A stretch of 64,000 nt of DNA from Acetobacter sacchari. Its GTDB lineage: Bacteria; Pseudomonadota; Alphaproteobacteria; Acetobacterales; Acetobacteraceae. A program made the position numbers and the translations under genes. The notes beneath the pieces are model-generated. The model saw only the letters and a program-made list of their open reading frames with translations, made no database searches and was not told the origin of the DNA. The stretch spans positions 124,001-188,000 of the forward strand of contig NZ_JAFVMF010000008.1 in assembly GCF_017377715.1 (NCBI RefSeq). The letters run 5' to 3'. Positions 7,302 to 15,605 of the stretch are shown here, piece after piece (the stretch's first letter is position 1; every line of letters starts with the position of its first letter).

Positions 7302-8948
7302 TCAGCGAAGATTTATATAGGGGATGTTCGATTTTTGAATTTCGTTGAATGACTCGGGGTATCCCGCATCTGCGTAGCGCATCACGCCAAGGCTGGTGTC
7401 ATTGGTCAGGGTTAGACGCAACCTTTCATCCGCCTCCGACGAACCATCTGCGATAGTTGTAACGCCCGCGCTGGTCATGTAGCCAGCATATCCACCTCCA
7501 CCGGAGTGGATGGCGACGAGATCGGCCTGCGAAGAGCACGCCAGCATCGCATTGAGCAGCGGCCAGTCGGCAATGGCGTCGGAGCCATCCTTCATGTTTT
7601 CGGTCATTATATTGGGATGCGCCATAGCCCCGGCGTCCAGATGATCGCGCGTGAAGGCGACAGGGCCTGACAGAACGCCCTCACGCACCATGCGGTTTAC
7701 GGACAGTGCGACTTTGGTGCGATCTCCATGTCCGAGCCACGCAATCCGTGCGGGCATCCCTTCCACCGGGACGTGCAGGCGGGCGAGGGTAATCCAGTTC
7801 ACCACAGATGGATTGTCGGAAAATGTCTTCAACAGGTAATCGTCAATACGACTGAGATCGCTTTTGTCGTTGGAGAGCGCGATCCAACGAAAAGGACCGA
7901 TTCCGCGAGCAAAAAGAGGACGGAGATAGGCTTCTGTGAAAATGGGGATGTCGAATGCGTTGGTCACCCCCGCAGTTTGCGCCTGCGTTCTGATAAGATT
8001 GCCGTTATCGAATACTACCGAGCCTTTCGCGCGAAAATCGAGCATCGCCTGCACATGCTGCGCGATAGAGGTCAGAGACAGTTTTGATAAACCGCCGGGA
8101 TCGCTCTGACGCATGGCCCGCGCTTCGTCGATAGAAAGGCCGCGAGGAATATATCCGTATATGAGGTCATGAGCAGACGTCTGGTCGGTTACGATATCGG
8201 GGGTCACGCCACGACGAAGTAATTCGGGGAAAATATCGGCGGCGTTGCCGCATAGTCCGATAGAGCTGGCCTCTCCGGCCGCGCGAGCCTGGTCCGCCAA
8301 ACGAAGCGCCTCGTCGAGGCCCGCCGCCTGATGCTGAAGATAGCCGTTTTCAATTCGGCGCCTTATGCGTGCTTCATCGACTTCCACACACAAAATTATC
8401 GCGCCAGCAAGTCGTCCGGCCAACGGTTGCGCGCCGCCCATGCCGCCCAGACCGGAGGTCAAGATCAGGCGGCCGGTCAGGGCGCCGTTGAAATGTTGTT
8501 CGGCGATACGACGGAATATCTCATAAGTGCCCTGGATGACGCCTTGAGAGCCTATATACTGCCAGTCTCCGGCTGTCAGACCGCCCCAGCAGATCAGCCC
8601 ATCTTGCTCCAGCCGATAAAACTCTTCAGCTTTCGCCCACTGACCCACGATATTGCAGTTCGCCATGATGACGATCGGCGCACGTTCATGCGTTTTTACG
8701 ACGCCGATAGGCTTTCCCGATTGCACGATCAACGTTTCGTCATCATGCATCGTTGTCAACGCACTTACGATTGCATCATGCGAGGGCCAGTCACGTGCGG
8801 CTTTCCCCAATGCTGCGTAGACCACGAGGTTCGCTGGATCTTCGCCCACCGAAAGAACGTTTTCCAGAAGACGCAGAAGGCCTTCCTGCCGCCAGCCGCG
8901 ACAGCGCAAATTACCGCCAGATGTGACGCCAAACTCTTTCACGGTCAT
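7302..8948 (-). CDS. Urocanase-family hydratase lacking the catalytic Cys (thiourocanate hydratase-like)
   Basis: Full-length urocanase fold of 548 residues with the NAD-binding and core segments ([76 protein letters not shown]). The signature that should read FQGLPxRICW is VEGMPARIAW here, so the Cys needed by urocanase (C427 in the canonical copy at 42.2 kb) is Ala403. The HHGGGVGMG segment is HSGGGGYAGY. These changes argue against urocanate as substrate. With a MIO-less lyase, DUF917, hydantoinase and carbamoylase in the same operon, the best reading is thiourocanate hydratase of ergothioneine catabolism, using the tightly bound NAD typical of the family. It is the last gene of the operon, 3 bases behind DUF917. 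The 7197-7301 gap to the convergent peroxidase holds an imperfect inverted repeat (7252-7280), a weak terminator candidate. Confidence 0.85.
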   Translation of the reverse strand: MTVKEFGVTSGGNLRCRGWRQEGLLRLLENVLSVGEDPANLVVYAALGKAARDWPSHDAIVSALTTMHDDETLIVQSGKPIGVVKTHERAPIVIMANCNIVGQWAKAEEFYRLEQDGLICWGGLTAGDWQYIGSQGVIQGTYEIFRRIAEQHFNGALTGRLILTSGLGGMGGAQPLAGRLAGAIILCVEVDEARIRRRIENGYLQHQAAGLDEALRLADQARAAGEASSIGLCGNAADIFPELLRRGVTPDIVTDQTSAHDLIYGYIPRGLSIDEARAMRQSDPGGLSKLSLTSIAQHVQAMLDFRAKGSVVFDNGNLIRTQAQTAGVTNAFDIPIFTEAYLRPLFARGIGPFRWIALSNDKSDLSRIDDYLLKTFSDNPSVVNWITLARLHVPVEGMPARIAWLGHGDRTKVALSVNRMVREGVLSGPVAFTRDHLDAGAMAHPNIMTENMKDGSDAIADWPLLNAMLACSSQADLVAIHSGGGGYAGYMTSAGVTTIADGSSEADERLRLTLTNDTSLGVMRYADAGYPESFNEIQKSNIPYINLR

Positions 8949-8951
8949 GAA

Positions 8952-10058
8952 TCAGCTCCGGTTTTCAGGAAGACCAATAGCGTAACTGGCCAGATCGATG
9001 CCGAGCGAGCGTTCCACGGGAGGGTAGACTGCAGGGTCCAGAACGCTTGACGAGAGTGGAAATTTTGTCTTTTCCACATGAAGAACAAGGATTTCGTCGC
9101 CCTCGGAAATCTCCCCGACGCTAAGAGGATATCCTGATGGAGAGAGCGTTGTGATGATATCGGGGAACGAGGCGATGCGTTGTCCAGCGGCGTCGTTCAC
9201 CGCCATATATTCATTCATGACATGAAGCGTAACGGCGTGATCTCCCACGCCGACAGTAATCGTGCCGACGTCAAAGGCTTCCGGTGTGTAGACAACCGAT
9301 TTCTTTGATACTTTCCCCTGCGCGATAATGGCTCCGTCCAGTTGCCGCACGATAGTGTCGATAATGGCCGAACCTCCTTTGGAGGCGGCGTCGATAATGG
9401 CTTCTCCGAGCGCCAGTGCGCGGGAAATCCCGCCCCATGCGGCGTGACGTTTTACATAGCTGGCGCGCAGTGGATTGCGGCACGATGCGATGAAGCCGCC
9501 AGACATATCCGAAGCCGTGCGCAGAATGGGAGAGATACGCGCCGTAGCGCCTTTTGCGACGACTTCCAGATATGCGTTGTTCGCGCGGTTGCCGCCTACG
9601 ACGGCCTGAATCATGGTTTCAGGCGATCCGGCCATGCCAATGGAGCCCATGTCGCCTGTGGGGTGGGCGCGCATGTCCCCAACGGCGTCGATGACCTTTG
9701 TGCCGAGAATGGCGCCGGGCAACCATGCGTTGAGCGTGCTGGACTTGCCGTTCTGTCCGATCATCAGTCCGTAGATTGGTTGGCCCAGTTCTTTCTCGAC
9801 CAGACGCACGGCGTTGACATAATCGACGCCCAGCATCTGCCATTCCGTCGTGCTTGCGGGCGCTCCGATCGCGGCTGCGGTGGCAATGAACGCGTCGTCG
9901 GGAATCTCGTCGGCTTCGACCAGCTCAGGTTGCCCTGCGTTGACCGCTGCAGTTCCGAGCATGCGGCCATGTTCAACCCAGCCCCCGCCGCCACATGCGA
10001 AAACCGAGCCGCCAGCAATCGCGGCCTCGACGTCTTTTTCAACCAGTATCCGGCCCAT
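8952..10058 (-). CDS. DUF917 protein, probable thiohydantoin desulfurase
   Basis: Recognisable DUF917 protein of 368 residues: an N-terminal GGGGWVEHG loop, DEIPDDAFIATAAAIGAP, GQNGKSSTLNAWLPGAILG, the HPTGDMGS core and a C-terminal beta-rich domain (TITVGVGDHAVTLHVMNEY). To my knowledge this family, now listed in Pfam as an S-methyl-thiohydantoin desulfurase type, supplies the step that removes sulfur from a thiohydantoin and gives hydantoin-5-propionate in ergothioneine-type catabolism. The position between a urocanase-like hydratase and a hydantoinase/carbamoylase pair fits that. Start ATG 10058 has an AAAGGAG ribosome site 8 bases upstream. It lies 26 bases behind the carbamoylase and 3 before the hydratase. 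Family is sure; the reaction is inferred from context. Confidence 0.82.
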   Translation of the reverse strand: MGRILVEKDVEAAIAGGSVFACGGGGWVEHGRMLGTAAVNAGQPELVEADEIPDDAFIATAAAIGAPASTTEWQMLGVDYVNAVRLVEKELGQPIYGLMIGQNGKSSTLNAWLPGAILGTKVIDAVGDMRAHPTGDMGSIGMAGSPETMIQAVVGGNRANNAYLEVVAKGATARISPILRTASDMSGGFIASCRNPLRASYVKRHAAWGGISRALALGEAIIDAASKGGSAIIDTIVRQLDGAIIAQGKVSKKSVVYTPEAFDVGTITVGVGDHAVTLHVMNEYMAVNDAAGQRIASFPDIITTLSPSGYPLSVGEISEGDEILVLHVEKTKFPLSSSVLDPAVYPPVERSLGIDLASYAIGLPENRS

Positions 10059-10084
10059 CGGGCGCTCCTTTCGTTGTCAGGGCT

Positions 10085-11338
10085 TCAGGTCAGGAGGTCG
10101 CGCGCAAGTAATGCGTCAGCGAGAACGCGCGCGCCCCGTACAGCGTCTTCCGGCGCGCACCACTCGTCAGGGTCATGACTGCGACCGTCTCGACACGGCG
10201 TGAAGATCATCGCGGATGGCGCCAGCCGCGCGAGAAACGCCGCGTCATGCCCCGCTCCGGAGACCATGCGGCGTTGAGAGAAGCCGTTTTCAATAGAAGA
10301 CTTTTCTACAATGCCGATCAATTTCGGCGCGCATGGCGTCGGCGAGGTGTCCGACTGGATGGTGAAACGCGTCAGCGTCGTTCCGCTGATTGAGGCGGCG
10401 TCGCGGCAAGCCGCCTGAATTGTTGAAACAAGCGCCTCGGCGACGTGACGCTCCGAGACGCGAATATCGACAATTATTCGCGCCGTGCGTGGAATGACGT
10501 TGGAGGCGTTGGGAGAAATGTCGATCACTCCGCAGGTTGCGGTGACGTGGCCAGCGCCGGACCCGGCTTGCACGCGGGCCTCGGAGTGGACGAAGCTGAC
10601 CACATGCGCAGCCGCGACGGCGGCGTCCTGTCGTCGATCCATCGGCGTCGTCCCTGCATGGTCCGCACGTCCGGAGAATATGATTTCCAGTCGTGTTACC
10701 CCGGCGATGGCCTCGACAACTCCGATCTGGAGGCGTTCCTGCTCAAGAACGACGCCCTGTTCGATGTGCAACTCGAAAAAGGCGCGGATATCGGAACGTC
10801 TTGGCTCCGTGAGTTGAGCGGGATCGCCGCCCATGCGCGTTATGGCTTCGCTCAGGCTTTCATCCCATGGGGCGCGTAGCGCGAGGTGCTCCTGAGTAAG
10901 CGCGCCGGTCATTCCTCGGCTTCCGATACAGGAAATCCCGAAGTCACTAGGCTCTTCGGCAAGGAAATCAACGATCTCAAGATGGTGACGCAACGATACG
11001 CCAGCGTCGGTGAACGCGCGCGCGCACTCCAAGGCGGCGAGAACGCCAAGCACGCCATCGAAGCGGCCGCCGTCCGGCACGGTGTCGGAATGCGATCCAC
11101 TCATAAGAACGCCGACAGCGTTCTCGGATCCGGCCCTTCGCCCGATCAGATTGCCGCTTTCGTCGATGCGCGTTTCAAGGCCTGCGTCCTGAAAGCGTTC
11201 AACGAGCCACGTGCGCCCCTGCATGAAGCGTTCGGAGAAGGAACGACGTGTATAGGGGCGACCGGGCTCCGTTATAGCCGCAAGTGCTTCGATGTCAGCC
11301 CACAGCCGGCTACTTTGAACAAACCCGACGATGCTCAT
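10085..11338 (-). CDS. N-carbamoyl-L-amino acid amidohydrolase (M20 family)
   Basis: Zinc-dependent amidase of the M20 hydantoinase/carbamoylase family (allantoate amidohydrolase, beta-ureidopropionase, L-carbamoylase). Metal and substrate motifs are present in order: GSHSDTVPDGGRFDGVLG, FLAEEPSDFG, FELHIEQGVVLEQ, GRADHAGTTPMDRR, NVIPRTARIIVDIR and SGAGHDAAFLA. At 417 residues it has family length. The start overlaps the hydantoinase stop as ATGA, so the two are translationally coupled. In this operon its likely substrate is N-carbamoyl-L-glutamate, released as glutamate, carbon dioxide and ammonia. A second, only moderately similar member at 37.5 kb sits in the pyrimidine cluster. The exact substrate cannot be read from sequence. 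Confidence 0.87.
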   Translation of the reverse strand: MSIVGFVQSSRLWADIEALAAITEPGRPYTRRSFSERFMQGRTWLVERFQDAGLETRIDESGNLIGRRAGSENAVGVLMSGSHSDTVPDGGRFDGVLGVLAALECARAFTDAGVSLRHHLEIVDFLAEEPSDFGISCIGSRGMTGALTQEHLALRAPWDESLSEAITRMGGDPAQLTEPRRSDIRAFFELHIEQGVVLEQERLQIGVVEAIAGVTRLEIIFSGRADHAGTTPMDRRQDAAVAAAHVVSFVHSEARVQAGSGAGHVTATCGVIDISPNASNVIPRTARIIVDIRVSERHVAEALVSTIQAACRDAASISGTTLTRFTIQSDTSPTPCAPKLIGIVEKSSIENGFSQRRMVSGAGHDAAFLARLAPSAMIFTPCRDGRSHDPDEWCAPEDAVRGARVLADALLARDLLT

Positions 11339-12699
11339 GAGGATGTTCCCGATGAAGGAGGGCGGACGAAGCGTCCTGTTCCCGGCTCAGAAAGAACATC
11401 TTGTCCATCGAAAACCAGCTTTCCTCGCAACCATGTCGCGGCGATACGCCAGTCGAGCGCGCGGCCATCGTAGGCGCTCCATCCGGCGATGGAATGGCGG
11501 CTTTGCGTCGCGTCGTAGATCCAGTTCTGTCTTCTTGCGATTGTGATGTCAGCGTCGCGTCCCGGTGCGAGGCCGCCTTTTTGTGCGCTGAGACGAAACA
11601 ATCGTGCGGGATTTTCCGCCAGCAATCGGGCCGCATGCGACAGCGACAGGCCGCGCCGCGTGAGTTCTGTGAGGAGAAGGGGGTAAAGCGCCTCCAGCCC
11701 TGGCGCGCCGGAGGCGTTTTTCAGCATCTCCGGATCGGATTTTCTGTTCAGGGACCATGATACATGGTCGGTGGAGACGACAGTGACGTTTCCGGCGGCG
11801 AGGTGCGCCCACAGACCTTCGACCTCTGCGCGCGGACGGATGGGAGGGTTGATCTTCGCGCGACCGCCCAGGCGGGCTACGTCATTCTCTTCGTCTAGAA
11901 TGAGATAATGTATGCAGGCCTCGACGGTCGTGTCGAATCCCTGCTGGCGGTAGGCTTCACACAAGGCGTAACCGCGCGCGACAGAGCAGTGCACGACGTG
12001 CGCCGAACATCCGGTTGCCGCGGCCGTCTCGTAAATCTGCGCCATTGCCAGCGTTTCCGCCAGTGGCGGGCGCGACATGCCGTGGGCCCGCCAGTCCGTA
12101 ACGCCGGCGTTTATGACAGCGGTGATCCGTGCGCGGACCATCTCGTCGTCTTCGTTATGAACCCCGGCGATAAGGCCGGTTTTGGCGACGGCTTCGAAGC
12201 ATGAAGCCAGCAGGTCCGGCGGAATTCTGGGGAAACGCACGGGGTCTGTGCCAAACGTCGAAAACTTGAAGCCGCAGGCGCCTGCTTCCGCGACGGCGGG
12301 AATGTGGCGAGGACCGTCATCCGGTGCGATTGTGCCCCACAGCGCGAAATCGACGCGCGCCTGTTCCCTGGCCTCGCGCGCCTTTTGCCGGAGATTTTCG
12401 GCAGTGCTGACCAGAAAGCCGTCGTCATAAGGCATGTCGGCGATTGTCGTGACGCCGCCCGCCGCAGCGGCGCGGGTGCTCCAGATGAAATCCTCTTGAC
12501 CCTTCTGGGAGCGTGAGTGGACCTGCGGATCGATCGCGCCGGGCAGGATCAGCGCGTCGCCATAATCCTGAATCTCACGCGCGTCGGGTGCTGGGCCCTG
12601 ACCGATCTGACTGATGCGGCCGTCGTCGATCACAATCCAGGCGTCTGGCGACACGGTCCGGGTGGTGACGACTGCGCCTTTGAGAAGCAGGTCATGCAT
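11335..12699 (-). CDS. Cyclic amidohydrolase (hydantoinase/dihydropyrimidinase-like)
   Basis: Amidohydrolase-superfamily enzyme of 454 residues, closest in pattern to hydantoinases, dihydropyrimidinases and allantoinases. Visible metal-site residues are Asp57 and His61 in DPQVHSR, the lysine that is usually carboxylated (Lys145 in GFKFSTFG), His181 in GVHNED, His237 in AHVVHCS and Asp310 in STDHVSW. The first ligand motif has Gln59 where most relatives have His (DxHxH), so the first metal site may be altered; some dihydroorotase-like proteins share the Q. In context it should open the ring of hydantoin-5-propionate to N-carbamoyl-glutamate. It overlaps both neighbours (8 bases with the lyase, 4 with the carbamoylase). 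It is the only cyclic amidohydrolase in the window. Confidence 0.83.
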   Translation of the reverse strand: MHDLLLKGAVVTTRTVSPDAWIVIDDGRISQIGQGPAPDAREIQDYGDALILPGAIDPQVHSRSQKGQEDFIWSTRAAAAGGVTTIADMPYDDGFLVSTAENLRQKAREAREQARVDFALWGTIAPDDGPRHIPAVAEAGACGFKFSTFGTDPVRFPRIPPDLLASCFEAVAKTGLIAGVHNEDDEMVRARITAVINAGVTDWRAHGMSRPPLAETLAMAQIYETAAATGCSAHVVHCSVARGYALCEAYRQQGFDTTVEACIHYLILDEENDVARLGGRAKINPPIRPRAEVEGLWAHLAAGNVTVVSTDHVSWSLNRKSDPEMLKNASGAPGLEALYPLLLTELTRRGLSLSHAARLLAENPARLFRLSAQKGGLAPGRDADITIARRQNWIYDATQSRHSIAGWSAYDGRALDWRIAATWLRGKLVFDGQDVLSEPGTGRFVRPPSSGTSS

Positions 12700-14230
12700 C
12701 GGTTGAGGATTCCCTGGCTGCAGGAGGAGGAAAGCGAAATGCGTCTGGCGGGGTCTCGGCGTAGGCTCTGGCGAAGCGATCCAGAACCGTCTCCGTCGAC
12801 CGCAGGGCGTCGGACACGGGACCGCTGTCGTCGAGAAGAGGCGTCTCCTGCTTCAGGGCGTGGAGAAGCGCTCCGGGCGATCCACTGGGACGCGCGTCCG
12901 ACAGATGGATTGCCTGCCGCGCGGCCATGGCCTCAAGCGCGAGTAACGGGGTGAGCAAGGAAATCTGTGTTGTCAGTGCGCGTGCGACTGAGGGGAGGTA
13001 GCTGGCCTCGTCCTCAAACCCGTTGGCCACAGGAATCTGATACAGCGATGTGGGCGTGGATTCCCGCAGGATAGAGGTCGTCAGATCTGCGGCAAGTTTA
13101 GTGGCGGCTCCAAACGCGACCTGCCGTCCGGGTTCGAGGGTCAGGTTGCGCGGCAGGCCGGAAAGATCCTCGCGACAGAGGGCGAGAATGCGCCCGAGCG
13201 CGCCCCGAACGTAATGGCAAAGCGCGAGGACGAGCGATTGAGCGTCGAGGGCCAGCGCAAGCGGGAGCGAGGCGCCAGAAGTCATGGCCCGGCCATCGAG
13301 AAGTATCGGATTGTCGTCAGCGTGCGACAGGTTGTGCGCGAGCGTCTCTTCGGCGCGGTCCAGCGCGCAGAGCAGGCCACCGCCGATTTGTGGCATGCAG
13401 CGGAAACTCAGTGGATCCTGAAGATTTCGGCGCGGCGTCCAGTCGCTTTCACAGCACAGACTTTGCAGAAAGCACGCCACGCGCGTTTCCGTTTCTGTTC
13501 CGGTGAGCCGCGCCGTTTCCCACGGCGCTCCGAAGGCGCCAAATCCTGCGGCGCTGAGGGTAAAAACCGACAGCAGCAGGGGCAACCGCGCGCGGAGGTC
13601 AGCGACGGCGATCGCCACCCCGGCAACGCCTAGCGCGTTGCTGGAGAGAACTGTCATCACATCCTTTGGCCCCGGATCGATCGGCGCGAGACTGAACCGG
13701 GTGAGCAGCGCGGCGGCAGATTCTGGCTGCTCATGGTCGGGGCCGTAGGCGTCTCCTTCACCAAGGAGGGTGGCGCCGATATGGCTCATCAACCCGACGT
13801 CGGCGCAACCGATGGAGCCATATTCAGGCACGACCGGGGTGATCCCCGCGTTGAGGAGCGCCGCGAGCGCATGGGCGAGATGCACGCTGGCGCCAGTGTG
13901 ACCGGTCAGCAAGCCATTCAACCGGGCCGTCATGGCCGTCCTGACCACACGGCGCGGCATATGTGGGCCGGTTCCGAGCAAGTGGGAACGCAGGAGCCGC
14001 AACGCATATTTCGGGCGCTCGTCACCCGACACCCGGCTGTCCTTGAATGCGCCGACCATGCTGGTCGTGCCGTAGATGCCGTCGCCTCTGTCGAGAGCGC
14101 GTTCAAGCGAGCGTTGGCCAGCAAGCAGACGCGCTACGCCATCTCCACCGAGCTTGACATAAGCGCCGTCAGCGACTGCGATCAGGTCGCTCAGCGGCAA
14201 TGTTGTTCCGGTCAGGGTGATCGCGGTCAC
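12692..14230 (-). CDS. Histidine ammonia-lyase homologue without the MIO motif (ergothionase-like)
   Basis: Aromatic amino acid lyase fold, 512 residues. The active-site loop that in HutH reads [14 protein letters not shown] is GSIGCADVGLMSH here, so the Ala-Ser-Gly that cyclises to the electrophilic MIO group is replaced by Cys142-Ala143-Asp144. The Tyr loop is kept in altered form (Tyr53 in YGTTSMVG versus YGVNTGFG). The helical core remains (LTLEPGRQVAFG, SHADDNPILLDG, IPVANGFEDEASYLPS in place of the HutH NQEDHVS region). Ergothionase is a HAL relative that eliminates trimethylamine from ergothioneine by acid-base chemistry without MIO, which matches this pattern. It starts at GTG 14230 with an AAAGG site 6 bases upstream and opens the catabolic part of the operon. 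Alternative: another betaine or thiol-histidine lyase. Confidence 0.84.
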   Translation of the reverse strand: MTAITLTGTTLPLSDLIAVADGAYVKLGGDGVARLLAGQRSLERALDRGDGIYGTTSMVGAFKDSRVSGDERPKYALRLLRSHLLGTGPHMPRRVVRTAMTARLNGLLTGHTGASVHLAHALAALLNAGITPVVPEYGSIGCADVGLMSHIGATLLGEGDAYGPDHEQPESAAALLTRFSLAPIDPGPKDVMTVLSSNALGVAGVAIAVADLRARLPLLLSVFTLSAAGFGAFGAPWETARLTGTETETRVACFLQSLCCESDWTPRRNLQDPLSFRCMPQIGGGLLCALDRAEETLAHNLSHADDNPILLDGRAMTSGASLPLALALDAQSLVLALCHYVRGALGRILALCREDLSGLPRNLTLEPGRQVAFGAATKLAADLTTSILRESTPTSLYQIPVANGFEDEASYLPSVARALTTQISLLTPLLALEAMAARQAIHLSDARPSGSPGALLHALKQETPLLDDSGPVSDALRSTETVLDRFARAYAETPPDAFRFPPPAARESSTDA

Positions 14231-14309
14231 GGCGGCCTTTCTTTCGTTGGCGTGGACTAAAGTGTTTCATCATCAGGAGACTGCTCCCCTATGCTTTTTG
14301 GTGCGTAGG

Positions 14310-15590
14310 CTATACCTCCGGACCGTCCGGGTCATAAGACGGTCGTGAGAACGTGGGCGAGAGCAGGGCGGCCAACGCCGGAAGCGCCGCGATCGACACA
14401 TAGAGCGCGGCGCTGGGGACGCCACGCCAGACATTTCCGAGAGCGGTCAAAATCGCCGGCGCGAAGCCGCCGAATAGAGAAACTGCAATATTATACGACA
14501 ATGCGATGCCGCTTGCGCGCACTGATTTCGGGAACAGCCCTGCGATTCCCAAAGGCGCTGCGCCGACAAACAGGGAAACCAGAAAACACAATAAGGCGGC
14601 GACTACGATCATGGTGATGACGCCGTGGCTGACAGTCAGCACGGACAAGATGGGGGCGGGAAGAAGCAGAAGCAGGAAAGCAGACGCGAGCATGACGTGG
14701 CGTGCGCCGAACCGGTCAGCCAGTTTGCCCGCCGTAAGAGAACCTGCCACCAGCGCGATGTTGCCAAAGAGGTAGGCCACATAGCTGGCGTGGGGCGCGA
14801 CGCCAAAAAAACGCTGCACGTAGAGAGGAAGGTATATGATCAGGGCGTAGGGCGCCGCGCCCCATAACAGGGATAGCCCAAGTGCGGCGAAAACCGAGCC
14901 CTTGTGGCGCTTCGCCAAAACGCCGATGGCGAGCGTTTCGCGTGCGGCCATTCGTCGGGCCGGCGAGGACACGTTGCGACGCATGATGACGCCGAGCGGG
15001 ATGATTGCAAGACCGATAGCAAATGGCGCGCGCCATCCCCACGCGGCGATCTGCGCGTCGCTCAGAAACGCCGTGACGCAGGCGGCCACGAGAGCGCCGA
15101 GCATATTCGACAACCCCATGGTCGCCTGCAGGAAGGAGGCGGAGAACCCCGCTCGTCCACCGGTGGCCCCCTCCACAAGGAAAGCAGCAGCCCCTCCGAT
15201 TTCGCCGCCTGCTGAAATTCCTTGCAATAGACGCCCGACGCACAGAACGATGATCGAGGCGCGCCCGGCGATCGCGTAGGGCGGGTCGAACAGAATGCAA
15301 GCTGTGCCGACGCCCATCAATGCGCATGTCAGCATCAGCGTCGGACCGCGCCCACGCGCGTCGGCATAATGTCCGAGCAGCAACGCCCCCAGCGGGCGGG
15401 CGACGGCGCCCAGTCCGAACACCAGCAGGCTCTGGGCCAGAAGGGACAGTGGGTCGGACGGCGGCAGCAATGCTTTCGCGATATAGGGTGCAAAGAGCGC
15501 GTAGACCGAAAAGTCATACCATTCGAGAAGATTGCCGACGCAGGCGGCCACGATCGCCATTTTTTTTGCCCGTGGCTGCACCGTTGTCAT
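14310..15590 (-). CDS. MHS-family MFS transporter (ProP-like)
   Basis: Inner-membrane metabolite:proton symporter of the MHS branch of the major facilitator superfamily, with 12 predicted helices over 426 residues. The family start is plain (GNLLEWYDFSVYALFAPYIA), as are GHYADARGRGPTLML in the loop between helices 2 and 3 and LLQGISAGGEIGGAAAFLVE, all characteristic of ProP, KgtP and ShiA relatives. ProP transports betaines, so a role in importing ergothioneine (a betaine) is attractive but inferred. It lies 79 bases before the lyase gene and 15 behind the TonB receptor gene, on the same strand. Confidence 0.86.
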   Translation of the reverse strand: MTTVQPRAKKMAIVAACVGNLLEWYDFSVYALFAPYIAKALLPPSDPLSLLAQSLLVFGLGAVARPLGALLLGHYADARGRGPTLMLTCALMGVGTACILFDPPYAIAGRASIIVLCVGRLLQGISAGGEIGGAAAFLVEGATGGRAGFSASFLQATMGLSNMLGALVAACVTAFLSDAQIAAWGWRAPFAIGLAIIPLGVIMRRNVSSPARRMAARETLAIGVLAKRHKGSVFAALGLSLLWGAAPYALIIYLPLYVQRFFGVAPHASYVAYLFGNIALVAGSLTAGKLADRFGARHVMLASAFLLLLLPAPILSVLTVSHGVITMIVVAALLCFLVSLFVGAAPLGIAGLFPKSVRASGIALSYNIAVSLFGGFAPAILTALGNVWRGVPSAALYVSIAALPALAALLSPTFSRPSYDPDGPEV

Positions 15591-15605
15591 GACGACGCCT
15601 CGCGA

